From assembly GCF_000716445.1 (NCBI RefSeq), contig NZ_JNWK01000020.1, forward strand, positions 123,190 to 187,189: a stretch of DNA of 64,000 nucleotides. Reading direction: 5' to 3'. Numbering within the stretch: the stretch's first letter is position 1; every line of letters starts with the position of its first letter. The translations under genes and the position numbers were made by a program. The stretch comes from Streptomyces wedmorensis. Lineage in GTDB: Bacteria; Actinomycetota; Actinomycetes; Streptomycetales; Streptomycetaceae. Shown in pieces: positions 17,805 to 26,429 of this stretch. The notes beneath the pieces are model-generated. The model worked only from the letters and a program-made list of their open reading frames with translations, did no database searches and was not told the origin of the DNA.

Positions 17805-18331
17805 CCCACGGGCGGGCTGCGGCTCCCGCCCGCCGAGGCCGGAGTTCTCGTCTTCTTCCGAGCGTCGAACCCATGGCAGGGTCGCGCGCCGGCCGGCCGG
17901 TCTCAACAGTCCGGTGAACCGCTCGTGGACCGAGAAACTCCGGCTCGGCGCGTACGACCTGGCAGTCCGAGCAGCGCCCCCGCCTCTCCCCAGAGGCCGG
18001 GGCGCCTCTTCGTGCCCGCCACCACATGCTCCTGCTGTCGCACGACTGCGCCCTCGCCTGCCGCTGCCCCCGGGCCCCGGCCCGTCTTCATCGGCTTCGG
18101 GAGCATGGCGTCCGGTGACGGGGAGCGGCAGAGCGAGATCGCCGTGCGAGCCTGCGCCGCGCCGGCTGAGCGGCATCCTCGAGGCCGGCAGTGCCGGACC
18201 GGCCGCCGACGTGGCCGAGGACGGGCGGGTCAGGTCCTCAAGGTCTGGGCACAGATCGGGTGACCGTCCGCGAGGCGGGTGGGGAGGCCCCCCGCGCGTC
18301 GGACACGCTGAAAAGGGATCCGCATGATCCC
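17805..18331. other. Non-coding stretch after the hydrolase
   Basis: No credible gene on either strand. Composition is GC-rich without start/RBS or protein-like frames. The minus-strand terminator at 18332-18359 marks its right edge. Confidence 0.35.
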
Positions 18332-18359
18332 AAAAAACAAAAAGACCGCCGATGGCGGT
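18332..18359 (-). terminator. Rho-independent terminator for minus-strand transcription
   Basis: On the minus strand a 6-base-pair stem ACCGCC/GGCGGT with a three-base loop is followed by CTTTTTGTTTTTT, an unusually good intrinsic terminator for this GC content. It lies about 610 bases beyond the last gene of the nitrilase-permease-ATPase-fold transcription direction. Confidence 0.7.
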
Positions 18360-18393
18360 TAGGGCTACCCCGGACTGACTCAGGTCCGGCGCC

Positions 18394-18770
18394 ATGGCCC
18401 TGTACGAGTCCACGCCCTGGGCGACGTACAAGAACATCGCCACCAACCCGGGCGTCGACCGGGCCACCCTGCGTGAGTGGGTGCTGCATGAGTGGGCGCC
18501 GCGTGACTGGCAACGGCCGCGTCGCCGCCGTTGCCACCTCCACGGCCGTCTGCCCGGCCGGCCTGGCCGGACAGACGGCCACGTCCACCGATCCGGACGA
18601 GCACATCCGGCAGCCGGAGGCTCGGGGGCCGAGCTCGAGGCGAAGGAGCGGGAGCCGGCGACCGAGCGGGACGCACTCCGCACGGCGGCCCGGCATTTCG
18701 CCGGGAGGCCGGCGGGTGAGTCGCTTCCCGTGCGTCGCCGACCACCGGACGCCTGTGGCGTGAAGCCACC
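18394..18770 (+). pseudogene. Decayed IS3-family OrfA transposase fragment
   Basis: The plus strand reads ALYESTPWATYKNIATN...TLREWVLHEW, the helix-turn-helix of IS3-type OrfA, then in shifted frames HIRQPEARGAELEAKERE and LRTAARHFAG, the leucine-zipper and terminal A..FFA-like piece of the same protein. The frame is broken at least twice and no OrfB remains beyond a short RFPCVADHR-like piece. An old insertion, not active. Confidence 0.6.
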
Positions 18771-18974
18771 TGCGAGGACTTGGACCTGGACCGTTCCGGC
18801 TCCTCCACGTGGCTCACCGGCAGGAACGGAAGGGCGTCCCGGCAGGGGCGACGGCATCTGGCCGGTCGCGGTGACCGGGTAGCGGTCAAGCGGACCGAAG
18901 TCCGCGGACCCCGGAACGCGGAGGTCCAGCTCCTCCACCGAGAGGTTCTGCTCGAGAGCGGTCGTCGAGAGTGG

Positions 18975-19439
18975 TCAACGACGAGGGCCTGCCGTCAGGG
19001 CGAGTACGGCGATGACGATCTTTCCGTACTCGACCTCCTCGACCGACCAGGCACTGGCGAGGCTGTCCACGATGAACAGGCCGCGCCCGCTCGCGGCCAC
19101 CGTCGCCTCGTCGACAGACGAGTTCGAAGGCCGGACGGGGACGGCGGTGATGTCGGCCCCGCGGTCGACGACGCCCAATGCCGCACCGAACTCGTAGGCC
19201 TCCACCCTGAGGAGGACCGCGCCGCTGCTGTGCTGGATGGCGTTGGCGATGAGTTCGCTGGCCACCAGCATGGCGTCGAAGAGCCGGTCCTCCGCCTTGC
19301 CGTCCAGGACGTCGGCCAGGACGGTACGGGCGGCGTGCTGCGGAGCATCGAGTCCGTCGAGCACCACGTCCCGCTGGATCAGCAGGTCTCCGAGCGCCCG
19401 GTCATGCACCAGTTCGGCAGTCGTCGTGGGCATCGTCAT
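18975..19439 (-). CDS. Anti-sigma/RsbW-type ATP-binding protein
   Basis: 154 aa HATPase_c fold. SELIANAIQHS is the N-box, VVDRG the G1-like motif and GRGLFIVDSLASAW the G2 motif, as in Streptomyces anti-sigma-factor serine kinases. It lacks a histidine-kinase dimerisation domain. Start ATG 19439 or ATG 19433. It follows the APC permease by 22 bases and is probably the last gene of that operon, though no sigma factor or anti-anti-sigma partner is adjacent. Confidence 0.82.
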   Translation of the reverse strand: MTMPTTTAELVHDRALGDLLIQRDVVLDGLDAPQHAARTVLADVLDGKAEDRLFDAMLVASELIANAIQHSSGAVLLRVEAYEFGAALGVVDRGADITAVPVRPSNSSVDEATVAASGRGLFIVDSLASAWSVEEVEYGKIVIAVLALTAGPRR

Positions 19440-19461
19440 CTCCTCGCATCGGGAGGGATCG

Positions 19462-20832
19462 CTAAACGGTGGCTCTGTCTGTGACCGCGGTGTCGTCGTC
19501 GAAGGTCATCTCCGGTGCGGGTCGGCGGAAGCCCTTGGTCAGGAAGGCCAGGTAGACGACGCCGATCGCCAGCCAGACGCCGCCGATCTGGAGTGCGACG
19601 TGATCGAGCCGCGTGAGCAGGTAGAGGGAGACACCGACGCCGATGGCCGGCATCACCAGATAGGAGAAAAGGTTGTGGGTGTGGCCGCGCCTGCGCTCCC
19701 GGACCAGGTGGGCGATCACGCAGACGTTGACCAGGGCGAATCCGAGGAAAGCACCGAAGTTGATGAACGACGTGGCTGTGGTCAGGTCGAGCTTCATGGC
19801 GATGACACCTGCGACCGCGGTCAGCAGCAGGTTAAGGACGGGCGTGCCGGTCTTCCCCGACAGCTTGCCGAAGATCGCCTTGGGCAGTGCGCCGTCACGT
19901 CCCATGACGTACATGAGGCGCGCAGCCGAGGCTTGCAGGGCGATACAGGAGGCGATGGATCCGGCAATGGTGACAAAGTTGATCACCTCGGCGTACGTCT
20001 GGCCGCCGACCTGGACCTTCAGGTGATAGGCGGCCGCGTCGACGTCGACGAACGTCGCGCCGGGGTGAACCAGCTGCATCACGAAGGACAGCACGATGAA
20101 GATCGCTCCGGCGGCGATGACGCAGCCGATGATGCCGCGGCCGATCGTCCGCGCCCCGCCCCTGGCCTCCTCCCCCAGCGTCGAGACGGCGTCGAAGCCG
20201 AGGAAGGAGTACGCGGCGATGGCAGCGGCCGCTGTGACGGCGCCGATCGACGTGCCGGAGTTCCACAGGGCGTCCGTGGCGGGGGCGGACGAGCCGTGCT
20301 TGCCGAGGAAGACGACGCACAGGGTGGCGAAGAGGACCAGCGACCCCAGAGCGATGAACATCAGGACCTTGTTGACGCGGTCCGCGAGCTTCATGCCGAA
20401 GACGTTGATGGCGGTGGTGATGCTCACCGAGACGATCAGCCAGACCCACTTGGGTATGTCAGGGAACTGGGCGTTGAAGTAGATCGCCGTGATCAGCCAG
20501 CCGACCATCGGGATGAAGAAGTAGTCGAGCAGCATCGCCCAGCCAGACAGGAAACCGATGCGGCTGTCGAGCATCTTGCGGGCGTAGGTGTAGACCGACC
20601 CCGCGCCGGGCACGGCACGTGCCATCTTCGCGTAACTGAGCCCGGTGAGCAGCATCGCGACGGTGGCGAAGGCGAACGCGGTGGGGGCCACGCCGCCGCT
20701 GGTGGCGGCGACCACGCCGAAGACCGTGACCACGATGCCAGGAGAAATGTATGCCAGGCCGAACAAGACGACGGAGAAGAGGCTCAGGTCGCCCTTCAGT
20801 CTCATGCTGTTCCCGGTGGTCTCGCTGTTCAT
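19462..20832 (-). CDS. APC-superfamily amino acid/polyamine permease
   Basis: 456 aa with twelve hydrophobic segments. The first helix carries the APC substrate-binding signature YISPGIVVTVFGVVAA, followed by MARAVPGAGSVYTYARK and FLGFDAVSTLGEEAR. Closest in look to putrescine/amino-acid importers of the PuuP type. ATG 20832 overlaps the nitrilase stop (ATGA), so the pair is translationally coupled: imported amide or amine and its hydrolase. Confidence 0.9.
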   Translation of the reverse strand: MNSETTGNSMRLKGDLSLFSVVLFGLAYISPGIVVTVFGVVAATSGGVAPTAFAFATVAMLLTGLSYAKMARAVPGAGSVYTYARKMLDSRIGFLSGWAMLLDYFFIPMVGWLITAIYFNAQFPDIPKWVWLIVSVSITTAINVFGMKLADRVNKVLMFIALGSLVLFATLCVVFLGKHGSSAPATDALWNSGTSIGAVTAAAAIAAYSFLGFDAVSTLGEEARGGARTIGRGIIGCVIAAGAIFIVLSFVMQLVHPGATFVDVDAAAYHLKVQVGGQTYAEVINFVTIAGSIASCIALQASAARLMYVMGRDGALPKAIFGKLSGKTGTPVLNLLLTAVAGVIAMKLDLTTATSFINFGAFLGFALVNVCVIAHLVRERRRGHTHNLFSYLVMPAIGVGVSLYLLTRLDHVALQIGGVWLAIGVVYLAFLTKGFRRPAPEMTFDDDTAVTDRATV

Positions 20833-21707
20833 CGTGGGGGCTCCTCGGTGATGGGGGCGGCGTTCCAGGTGGCGGGGTCAATGCGGCCCCCGTACAGCGG
20901 GAGGTCGAGGGCTGGGTCGCCGGGGCGGAATTGGTCCCAGATCCGGTTGAGGCCGGCGGTGCCGTAGCGGCGGACGTTGCTGACCTCGTCGAGGTCGATG
21001 ACGTCGGTGAGGGTGGAGTCGCCAGCATCGACGGTTTCGGCGCGTACCGTGCCCTGGGGATCGATGACGAGGCTGCGGCCGATCCCGGAGGGGGCAGCGG
21101 AATTGACGCTGGCGACGAAGACCTGATTGGCGATGGCGTTGGCGCGGTTGAGGACGACTTCTTGTGCGCGGTCGCTCGTCGGCGTGCGGACCACGTTGAC
21201 GATCAGCTCGGCGCCCATCCAGGCCAGGTGGCGGGAGATCTCCGGGAACCAGGTGTCGTAGCAGATGGACAGTCCGATACGGCCGACCCCGGCGAGGTCG
21301 ACGACCTCGAACCGGTTGCCGGGTGCGGTCGTCTCGTACGGGCGCCACGGGCAGATCTTGCGGTACGCGGCGAGGCGCTCGCCCTGTGGCGAATAGACCG
21401 GTGTCGTGTTGTGGACGCGGTCCCCGGTGCCGCGCTCATAGACGCTGCCGGGTACCAGCCAGATACCCAGATCCCCCGCGAGCTCGGCGAAGACCGCGTC
21501 GCGTTTGCCGTCGAGCGGCTCGGCCGCCTGCTCCGGGTCGGCCGGGACACCGGGGGCGCTCTCACCGAGGTGCAGTTCGGGGTAGACGACGAGGGCGCCA
21601 GGTGCGCGCAGTTTCACGCGCCGCTCTACGTCGGCGGTAAAGCCTGCGAGGTCGTCGGCCGGGCGACCGGGCGCCTGGGCGAGGATGAGGGGCAGGGGGC
21701 GGGCCAT
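20829..21707 (-). CDS. Nitrilase-superfamily amidohydrolase (copy 2)
   Basis: 292 aa paralogue of the 8198-9103 enzyme. The triad is intact: LVVYPELHLG, AAYRKICPW and LSICYDTWFPE. ATG 21707 was chosen because MARPLPLILAQAPG aligns with the N-terminus of copy 1; the upstream open frame is not protein-like. First gene of an operon with the APC permease. The promoter region carries operator 2. Same range of candidate substrates as copy 1. Confidence 0.9.
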   Translation of the reverse strand: MARPLPLILAQAPGRPADDLAGFTADVERRVKLRAPGALVVYPELHLGESAPGVPADPEQAAEPLDGKRDAVFAELAGDLGIWLVPGSVYERGTGDRVHNTTPVYSPQGERLAAYRKICPWRPYETTAPGNRFEVVDLAGVGRIGLSICYDTWFPEISRHLAWMGAELIVNVVRTPTSDRAQEVVLNRANAIANQVFVASVNSAAPSGIGRSLVIDPQGTVRAETVDAGDSTLTDVIDLDEVSNVRRYGTAGLNRIWDQFRPGDPALDLPLYGGRIDPATWNAAPITEEPPR

Positions 21708-21820
21708 GCGGGAACACCAGCCAATCGAAGGGTGCACTTTACCCGGAGAAGTCGACGGAGATTCGGTCTCCGATAACCAAGAGTTCCGGTGAAATAAGAA
21801 TGCGACCAATCAGTCATAGC

Positions 21821-21863
21821 CTCAAATACTTGGAAGGGCTGATTAACATGCCTTCGAGGCATG
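21821..21863. promoter_or_regulatory. Probable LysR operator 2
   Basis: CTCAAATACTTG (21821-21832) and the inverted repeat CATGCCT-TCG-AGGCATG (21847-21863), in the same order and with the same offset as operator 1. It lies between the nitrilase copy 2 start and the decayed LysR gene. Only the three spacer bases of the palindrome differ. Confidence 0.75.
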
Positions 21864-21903
21864 AGAGTGCCCCAACTTCCGCACCTCCCGAGGGACCACC
21901 GCC

Positions 21904-22220
21904 ATAGAGATCCGAGCGCTGCGCACATCCCCGAGCACCGCGGAGACCATTCCGCCATCAAGGCCGCCGAGGCGATCGGCGCCACCCCGCCCGCGCTGCC
22001 GCACCCACTGCGCAGTTGAAAAGGGCCTTGAAGATGATGATCTTCGACCACGGCGGCAGGTAGAGGACCTGACGACGGCCGACCAGCACCCCCTCCCCCT
22101 GGCCCTCATCCCAGCCGCCCACACGAGCACCACTGAGGTCGCAGCGAATGCACTGACCACCGGCCGCGCCATGCGAATCACTGCGGCGGCGCCGGCATCA
22201 CCGGCGCGCTCACCAGTCTT
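21904..22220 (+). pseudogene. Decayed LysR regulator gene
   Basis: Begins with ATAGAGATCCGAGCGCTG where the intact paralogue has ATGGAGCTCAGGGTGCTG, so the start codon is lost. Later pieces still match in shifted frames: VEKGLE...DDDL, VEDLTTADQHPLPLAL and TTGRAMRIT (against SGRAMRIT in the intact gene). At least two frameshifts; everything after the first ~100 codons is missing. It is divergent from nitrilase copy 2, the position expected for its original regulator. Confidence 0.75.
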
Positions 22221-22346
22221 CGGCCGCCCGAGATTCGGTGGCGCCCGCTCAACATACCGACGAGTAACGCATAGATTGCACGGTGTAATCGGTAACGATC
22301 TCAGCGCGCGCCTTGCGTTATGGCTCGCAGCCTTTAGCCTCCGTGC

Positions 22347-23303
22347 ATGGCATTTCTCTCAAGTCGCCGCAGACGAGCGCGTATTGCCCTAGAACTCGAC
22401 GACGCTGCTCTCGGCCGGCTGCTGAAGTCCCTCCAAGCGACGTCGAATACGGGCGCGATCGGGACGACCGACCTGTACATGGCCCAGATATCCCGTCTCT
22501 TGAACCGAAGCCGGGCCGACTGGGACCGCCGCGCCCATCAGCTCTCCGTGCTGGCGTACCGCCTGTCCGAATCGCATGGGCCCCGCGCCTGGGCCTCTCG
22601 TGAGCCGCGCAACGCCACCGCGCTCGTCCTCTCCGCTTGGGCACAGCTCGAACGTGGACGCTCCCGGGGACGCCTGGAGGACGCTGCCGGCATCGCCGAC
22701 AGCTGTCTGCGCGCCGCCGAACTGGCGCCGGAGGACCCCACCCCCTGGGTGGTCATGCTGGGGCTCTCACGGCTGGAGCGCCGCAGTCAGCCGGAAGTGT
22801 TCGGTCTGTGGAACGAGGTGCTGGCCCGCGACCGATGGAACCGCGAGGCATATCTGAGCATGCTGCGCTATCTGGGGCCGGAGGAGATGGGATCGCGCAG
22901 CCAGGTACTGGACTTCGTCGATGCGATCCGCGCCCGCATACCCACGAACGCGCCCTGCGCGGCCACCGAGATGACCGCCCAGGTTCTGCAGTACCACTCC
23001 GTCCTCGCCCTGGGCGGAGTCGAGGCCCTGATGGCACGCAACCACTGGTCCCACGCATCGGCCGCTCAGGCCCTCGACCGTGCGGCACACACCTGGGCTC
23101 AGCCCGGGTTCTTCAACCACGCGGCAGCCCTCGCCGACCTGAACCTGCTGGCCTACGCACTGACGGCCGCCGAGCGGCGCGGCGAGGCCCGCCCGGTCTT
23201 CGAGGCGATCAACGGCATGGTCACGGCCTGGCCCTGGAGCGTCGGAGGTGACCCGGTGTCCGAGTTCGAGAAGGCGCGGAGCAGGAGCAGGACTGGCACG
23301 TGA
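22347..23303 (+). CDS. Hypothetical helical-repeat protein
   Basis: 318 aa, codon use normal for the window. Helix-rich with tandem Trp/Ala-rich helical pairs (ATALVLSAWAQLERG, PEDPTPWVVMLGLSRLE, AYLSMLRYLGPEE) suggesting TPR-like repeats. No signal peptide, membrane segment or catalytic motif. No clear Shine-Dalgarno before ATG 22347; translation may be leaderless. Its stop is 51 bases from the end of the convergent nuclease gene. I do not recognise the family. Confidence 0.7.
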   Translation: MAFLSSRRRRARIALELDDAALGRLLKSLQATSNTGAIGTTDLYMAQISRLLNRSRADWDRRAHQLSVLAYRLSESHGPRAWASREPRNATALVLSAWAQLERGRSRGRLEDAAGIADSCLRAAELAPEDPTPWVVMLGLSRLERRSQPEVFGLWNEVLARDRWNREAYLSMLRYLGPEEMGSRSQVLDFVDAIRARIPTNAPCAATEMTAQVLQYHSVLALGGVEALMARNHWSHASAAQALDRAAHTWAQPGFFNHAAALADLNLLAYALTAAERRGEARPVFEAINGMVTAWPWSVGGDPVSEFEKARSRSRTGT

Positions 23304-23353
23304 GTTGCGGGGATCGCCACCCTGCTTCGGCCGCTGCCGCGGCCTTGCCATGG

Positions 23354-25039
23354 TCAGCGAGGCTCGGGATAGCCGTCGAGATCCAACGGGCAGGGGCTGA
23401 GGGGCATACCGTCGTCGGGTGAGTCGGTCAGGAACATACGGTAGTGCTCGCCCCTGGCGGGGCGCAGCACGACGGTCGCCTCCGGCACGCGGCCGCTGCG
23501 GAGTGACTCAAGGAGGGTGGGCCCGTCATCGGCTGTGACTTCCGTGTGGAAGATGCAGACGGCGCCGAGGTTGAGAAGGTGCCCTGCGATCGTGATGCCG
23601 TGCTCGGAGCTTGTGACGCGTAGCGACTGCGGTCGGCCGCTGAGCAGCTCCCTCGTGTTCGCGTCGTCGATCCAGGTGAGTGTGACCGTCAGCTCGCGGC
23701 TGAATGGTGATGCTACGCACCGGCCTTCCACGAGGAGACGAGCCATCCGCAGAGCGATCCGGTCAGTCATCGACATGTCGGCGGGAATGGGGAAGTCCTG
23801 ATCGCAGTACCGCTGGACGACTTCGAGGTCCTCCAGGAACAGCTGTAGCTGTGCCCAGCGGCGGAGATCGTCTGCGGTGCCGCTCGTGGGCAGACGTCCC
23901 GCCCCTGCGAGTTGGTCGTCGATCATCACCCGGAAGTCACCGCCGAGCGAAAGACGCCGGCGCAGCCGCAGCACTTTCAGCGCCTCTGCGGGACTGAGTC
24001 CCGCAAGATCGAATTGATACGCGAGCTTCGCGGGAGCCGATTCATCGAACGGGTGCAGCAGTCGAAGCAGCGCACCAGGCAGGTCCACCTCGATCGAGGT
24101 CCCCAAGGAGCCGGAACCTCGTGCCTTCAGGCGACCCGCATACGACGCCTGCACGCTGCCGTCCTCGCCGAGAAAGGCCACAGAGACCGCAGCACAGGTC
24201 TCTGACGCAGGCGAGATCGGTCTCCACAACACCGCAGTGTTGGTGAATGTCTGCGCGATCCACTCCGGTCCGCTGACCGTCAGACTCGCGACCACGTCGG
24301 GCGGGAGCTCGACCGCCTCCGCGACTCCGAACCCCAAGGAGCGTGTGACGGCAGCTGACAAACCGGCGTCCATGCCCGTTCCGGAGATGGTCATGGTGAT
24401 GGGGCTTACCTCATGAGCCCGAGGATGCTTCGCCCGCAGGGTTTGGATGACCTTGTCGCCTTCGCGGGCGAAGTCCACCGTCCAGTTCGGGTCGAGGTCG
24501 TCGACCACGCGCCCCAGAGCCTGCACTCGAGCCCCCAGGTCGGCCGTACCGCCCGCCAGGACGTCCCGCTCCCGATTCATAATCTTCGCGTACTCAAGCA
24601 GCCCCCCATCGCCCCTCGTGCGGCTGAGGCTGCGCTCGATATCGCTATGCGCTGCGAGGCGATCGTCCAGTGCGGTTCGGTCCATCACGGTGACCTTCAC
24701 GTCCCGGCCTTCTCCCAGACCCATGACGAACGCCCGCTCGCCCGGTGTGAGAGTGCAAGGAACGACGAGGACCCACTCATAGGGGTCGTGATCCATCGCA
24801 CGCTTGAACGACTTCTTGATACTCGGCCTGCGCCCCCGCCCCTGCAACCCGTCGGGGAAGTACTTGAGTTGGTAGATCCGCAGCCGGACACCTTGCACCA
24901 CGTCAATGTCTCGGCCACCGTCACCGCCACGCCCGTTAACGGCCCGGACATCCGCCGTCCCGCTGTAGAGCCGGTGTACCAACGCCTCGACGACACGGTC
25001 AAAATGCGGCTGACCGATCCGTTCCCACTCGAACGCCAC
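23354..25039 (-). CDS. Mrr-like nuclease fused to a large unknown domain
   Basis: 561 aa. Residues ~8-130 form a restriction-endonuclease-like core: FDRVVEALVHRLY, then GGDGGRDIDVV (catalytic Asp) and LRIYQLKYFP (the Q-x-K element), as in Mrr-type modification-dependent nucleases. The remaining ~420 residues, beta-rich with several conserved-looking Trp and Asp positions, match nothing I know and may sense a trigger or bind a partner. GTG 25039 was chosen because AGGGGG lies four bases upstream and similarity begins at VAFEWERIG. Standing alone beside an attachment site, it is a reasonable single-gene defence candidate; that is inference. Confidence 0.75.
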   Translation of the reverse strand: MAFEWERIGQPHFDRVVEALVHRLYSGTADVRAVNGRGGDGGRDIDVVQGVRLRIYQLKYFPDGLQGRGRRPSIKKSFKRAMDHDPYEWVLVVPCTLTPGERAFVMGLGEGRDVKVTVMDRTALDDRLAAHSDIERSLSRTRGDGGLLEYAKIMNRERDVLAGGTADLGARVQALGRVVDDLDPNWTVDFAREGDKVIQTLRAKHPRAHEVSPITMTISGTGMDAGLSAAVTRSLGFGVAEAVELPPDVVASLTVSGPEWIAQTFTNTAVLWRPISPASETCAAVSVAFLGEDGSVQASYAGRLKARGSGSLGTSIEVDLPGALLRLLHPFDESAPAKLAYQFDLAGLSPAEALKVLRLRRRLSLGGDFRVMIDDQLAGAGRLPTSGTADDLRRWAQLQLFLEDLEVVQRYCDQDFPIPADMSMTDRIALRMARLLVEGRCVASPFSRELTVTLTWIDDANTRELLSGRPQSLRVTSSEHGITIAGHLLNLGAVCIFHTEVTADDGPTLLESLRSGRVPEATVVLRPARGEHYRMFLTDSPDDGMPLSPCPLDLDGYPEPR

Positions 25040-25504
25040 GGCACCCCCTCTTCGCAACGGACCCCTCCCAGACAGCATGGCACTTGCCACTGACAGCGCT
25101 GCGTAGAACGAGTCCTGGTAGCCGTCGAGCACCAGACCCCGCGCTCAACCGAGCCGCCCTGGCCCAGGCGGGCCGCATCTGGGTGGGCGACACCGACTCC
25201 GTCGATCCGCGACCCAGCCTCATTCAGAGGATGCAGGGCCGCACATCGACTTCTACGTCGGGGACTCACGACGACGACCCGATCCCACCCTCGGACACGG
25301 GAGCCCCTACGGCCATGCATGCGGCGTTCACCCCACACCCACCGAGCATTACGAAACGTTACGGCCAAGAGACTGCGGGGCGGGGCTAGCCACCCCCGCG
25401 GCAGTCGGCCCCAGCACCCCATCACGGGAGCCACCTCCACGCAGGCGAGCGTCCGCCCAGCAGCCTGAAGCCCAAGGTGACGGCCTATCAGCAAGTCGGC
25501 CGTC
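25040..25504. other. Non-coding stretch before attachment site B
   Basis: No protein-like frame or clear regulatory signal on either strand. It carries the nuclease promoter region at its left and runs into the repeat arm of site B. Confidence 0.3.
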
Positions 25505-25770
25505 CGTGCGTCAAACGTGCGTCACGTGCGTCGAATATGCGTCAAGATATCGCACCTAACGCACGTAACGCCCATAACGCACACTCGGAGAAACGGCAGG
25601 TCAGCGGCCCTTTTCAGCGGGCTCAAGGATCGCGACGCACTCGACATGGTGGGTCACAAGAAACAGGTCCACACAAAAGAGGTCAAGGAAAACCGCAGGT
25701 CAGCGACATGTAGGGCGCAAAGCGGACCAAAGATCAATGTGCGTTACGTGCACTATGGGCGCTACATGCA
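25505..25770 (-). repeat. Island attachment site B (junction of islands 1 and 2)
   Basis: The first 49 bases (25505-25553) are identical to 44807-44855 at site C and contain four direct GCGTC repeats. At 25601-25669 the minus strand encodes DLFLVTHHVECVAILEPAEK then GR and a stop, the same C-terminus as the intact methyltransferase; distance from arm to stop codon (96 bases) equals that at site C. Right of the core it matches site A (CACACAAAA, GAAAACCGCAGGTCAGCGAC) and ends in GTGCGTTACGTGC-type repeats. Confidence 0.85.
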
Positions 25771-26429
25771 CGATGGATGCGCTGCTCGCCGGATAGGGCT
25801 TGCCCTCGTGCACATCTTGCAGGGTCTGATCCCGGTCCTCGCTGGCAACAACCGCATGCTCGGCGGACCCGAGCTGCCTCACGGCTGACGTCGTCCTGCC
25901 CTCCGTCCTTCCCGTGATTCCCAAGCCCTGGGGTGGACGGATGACGGCGCGATGCATGAGATGCACACACTCCGGCACTACGCCACGTTCCTGGAAGGCG
26001 TCCGGAGCAGGCCGACCGCCTTATCGAGCAGTGGGACCGCATCAGCCGGGTTGAGGCGCCTGGCGGCACCGGGCCGGGCGCCACTTTTCGCCTGATGGTC
26101 GCTCCTCGAAATATCGGGGTGCGGTGCCTCCGCAAGGTCTGCGGCCATGATGGAGGTGGCGTATGCGTCCGCCAACCACCGAGCGCCCTCCTTGAAGCAT
26201 CTCCCTCCGGGTCCGCATGAGGATTCGCAGGAAACGCCTAGCCCGACGGGGTGACGTGACCGGCAAAAGGCGGAAGCCTCTCGCGTGCCGGGAACCGCGG
26301 CCGCCATTGGGGGGCCTTCGTCGCATCTTGGGCGGGCCAGGGCGCGGTTGCCGTGCCGACCGGGACATCGTGTCTTCCGGCCGGGGACTTCCCCTGGTTG
26401 GCCCGGCCAGGAGCCTCCGAGGAGAGAAC
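25771..26429. other. Gene-poor left end of island 2
   Basis: No intact gene seen. Short protein-like pieces (for example EMHTLRHYATFLEGV near 25955-26000, plus strand) suggest decayed coding DNA. The right end carries the ribosome-binding site (GAGGAGA) of the SDR gene. Confidence 0.35.

Noticed and set aside
25505..25560. CRISPR-like short repeats at the attachment sites
   Set aside because: Repeat units are only 5-7 bases with no spacers of constant length and no cas genes; they fit recombinase arm sites better.
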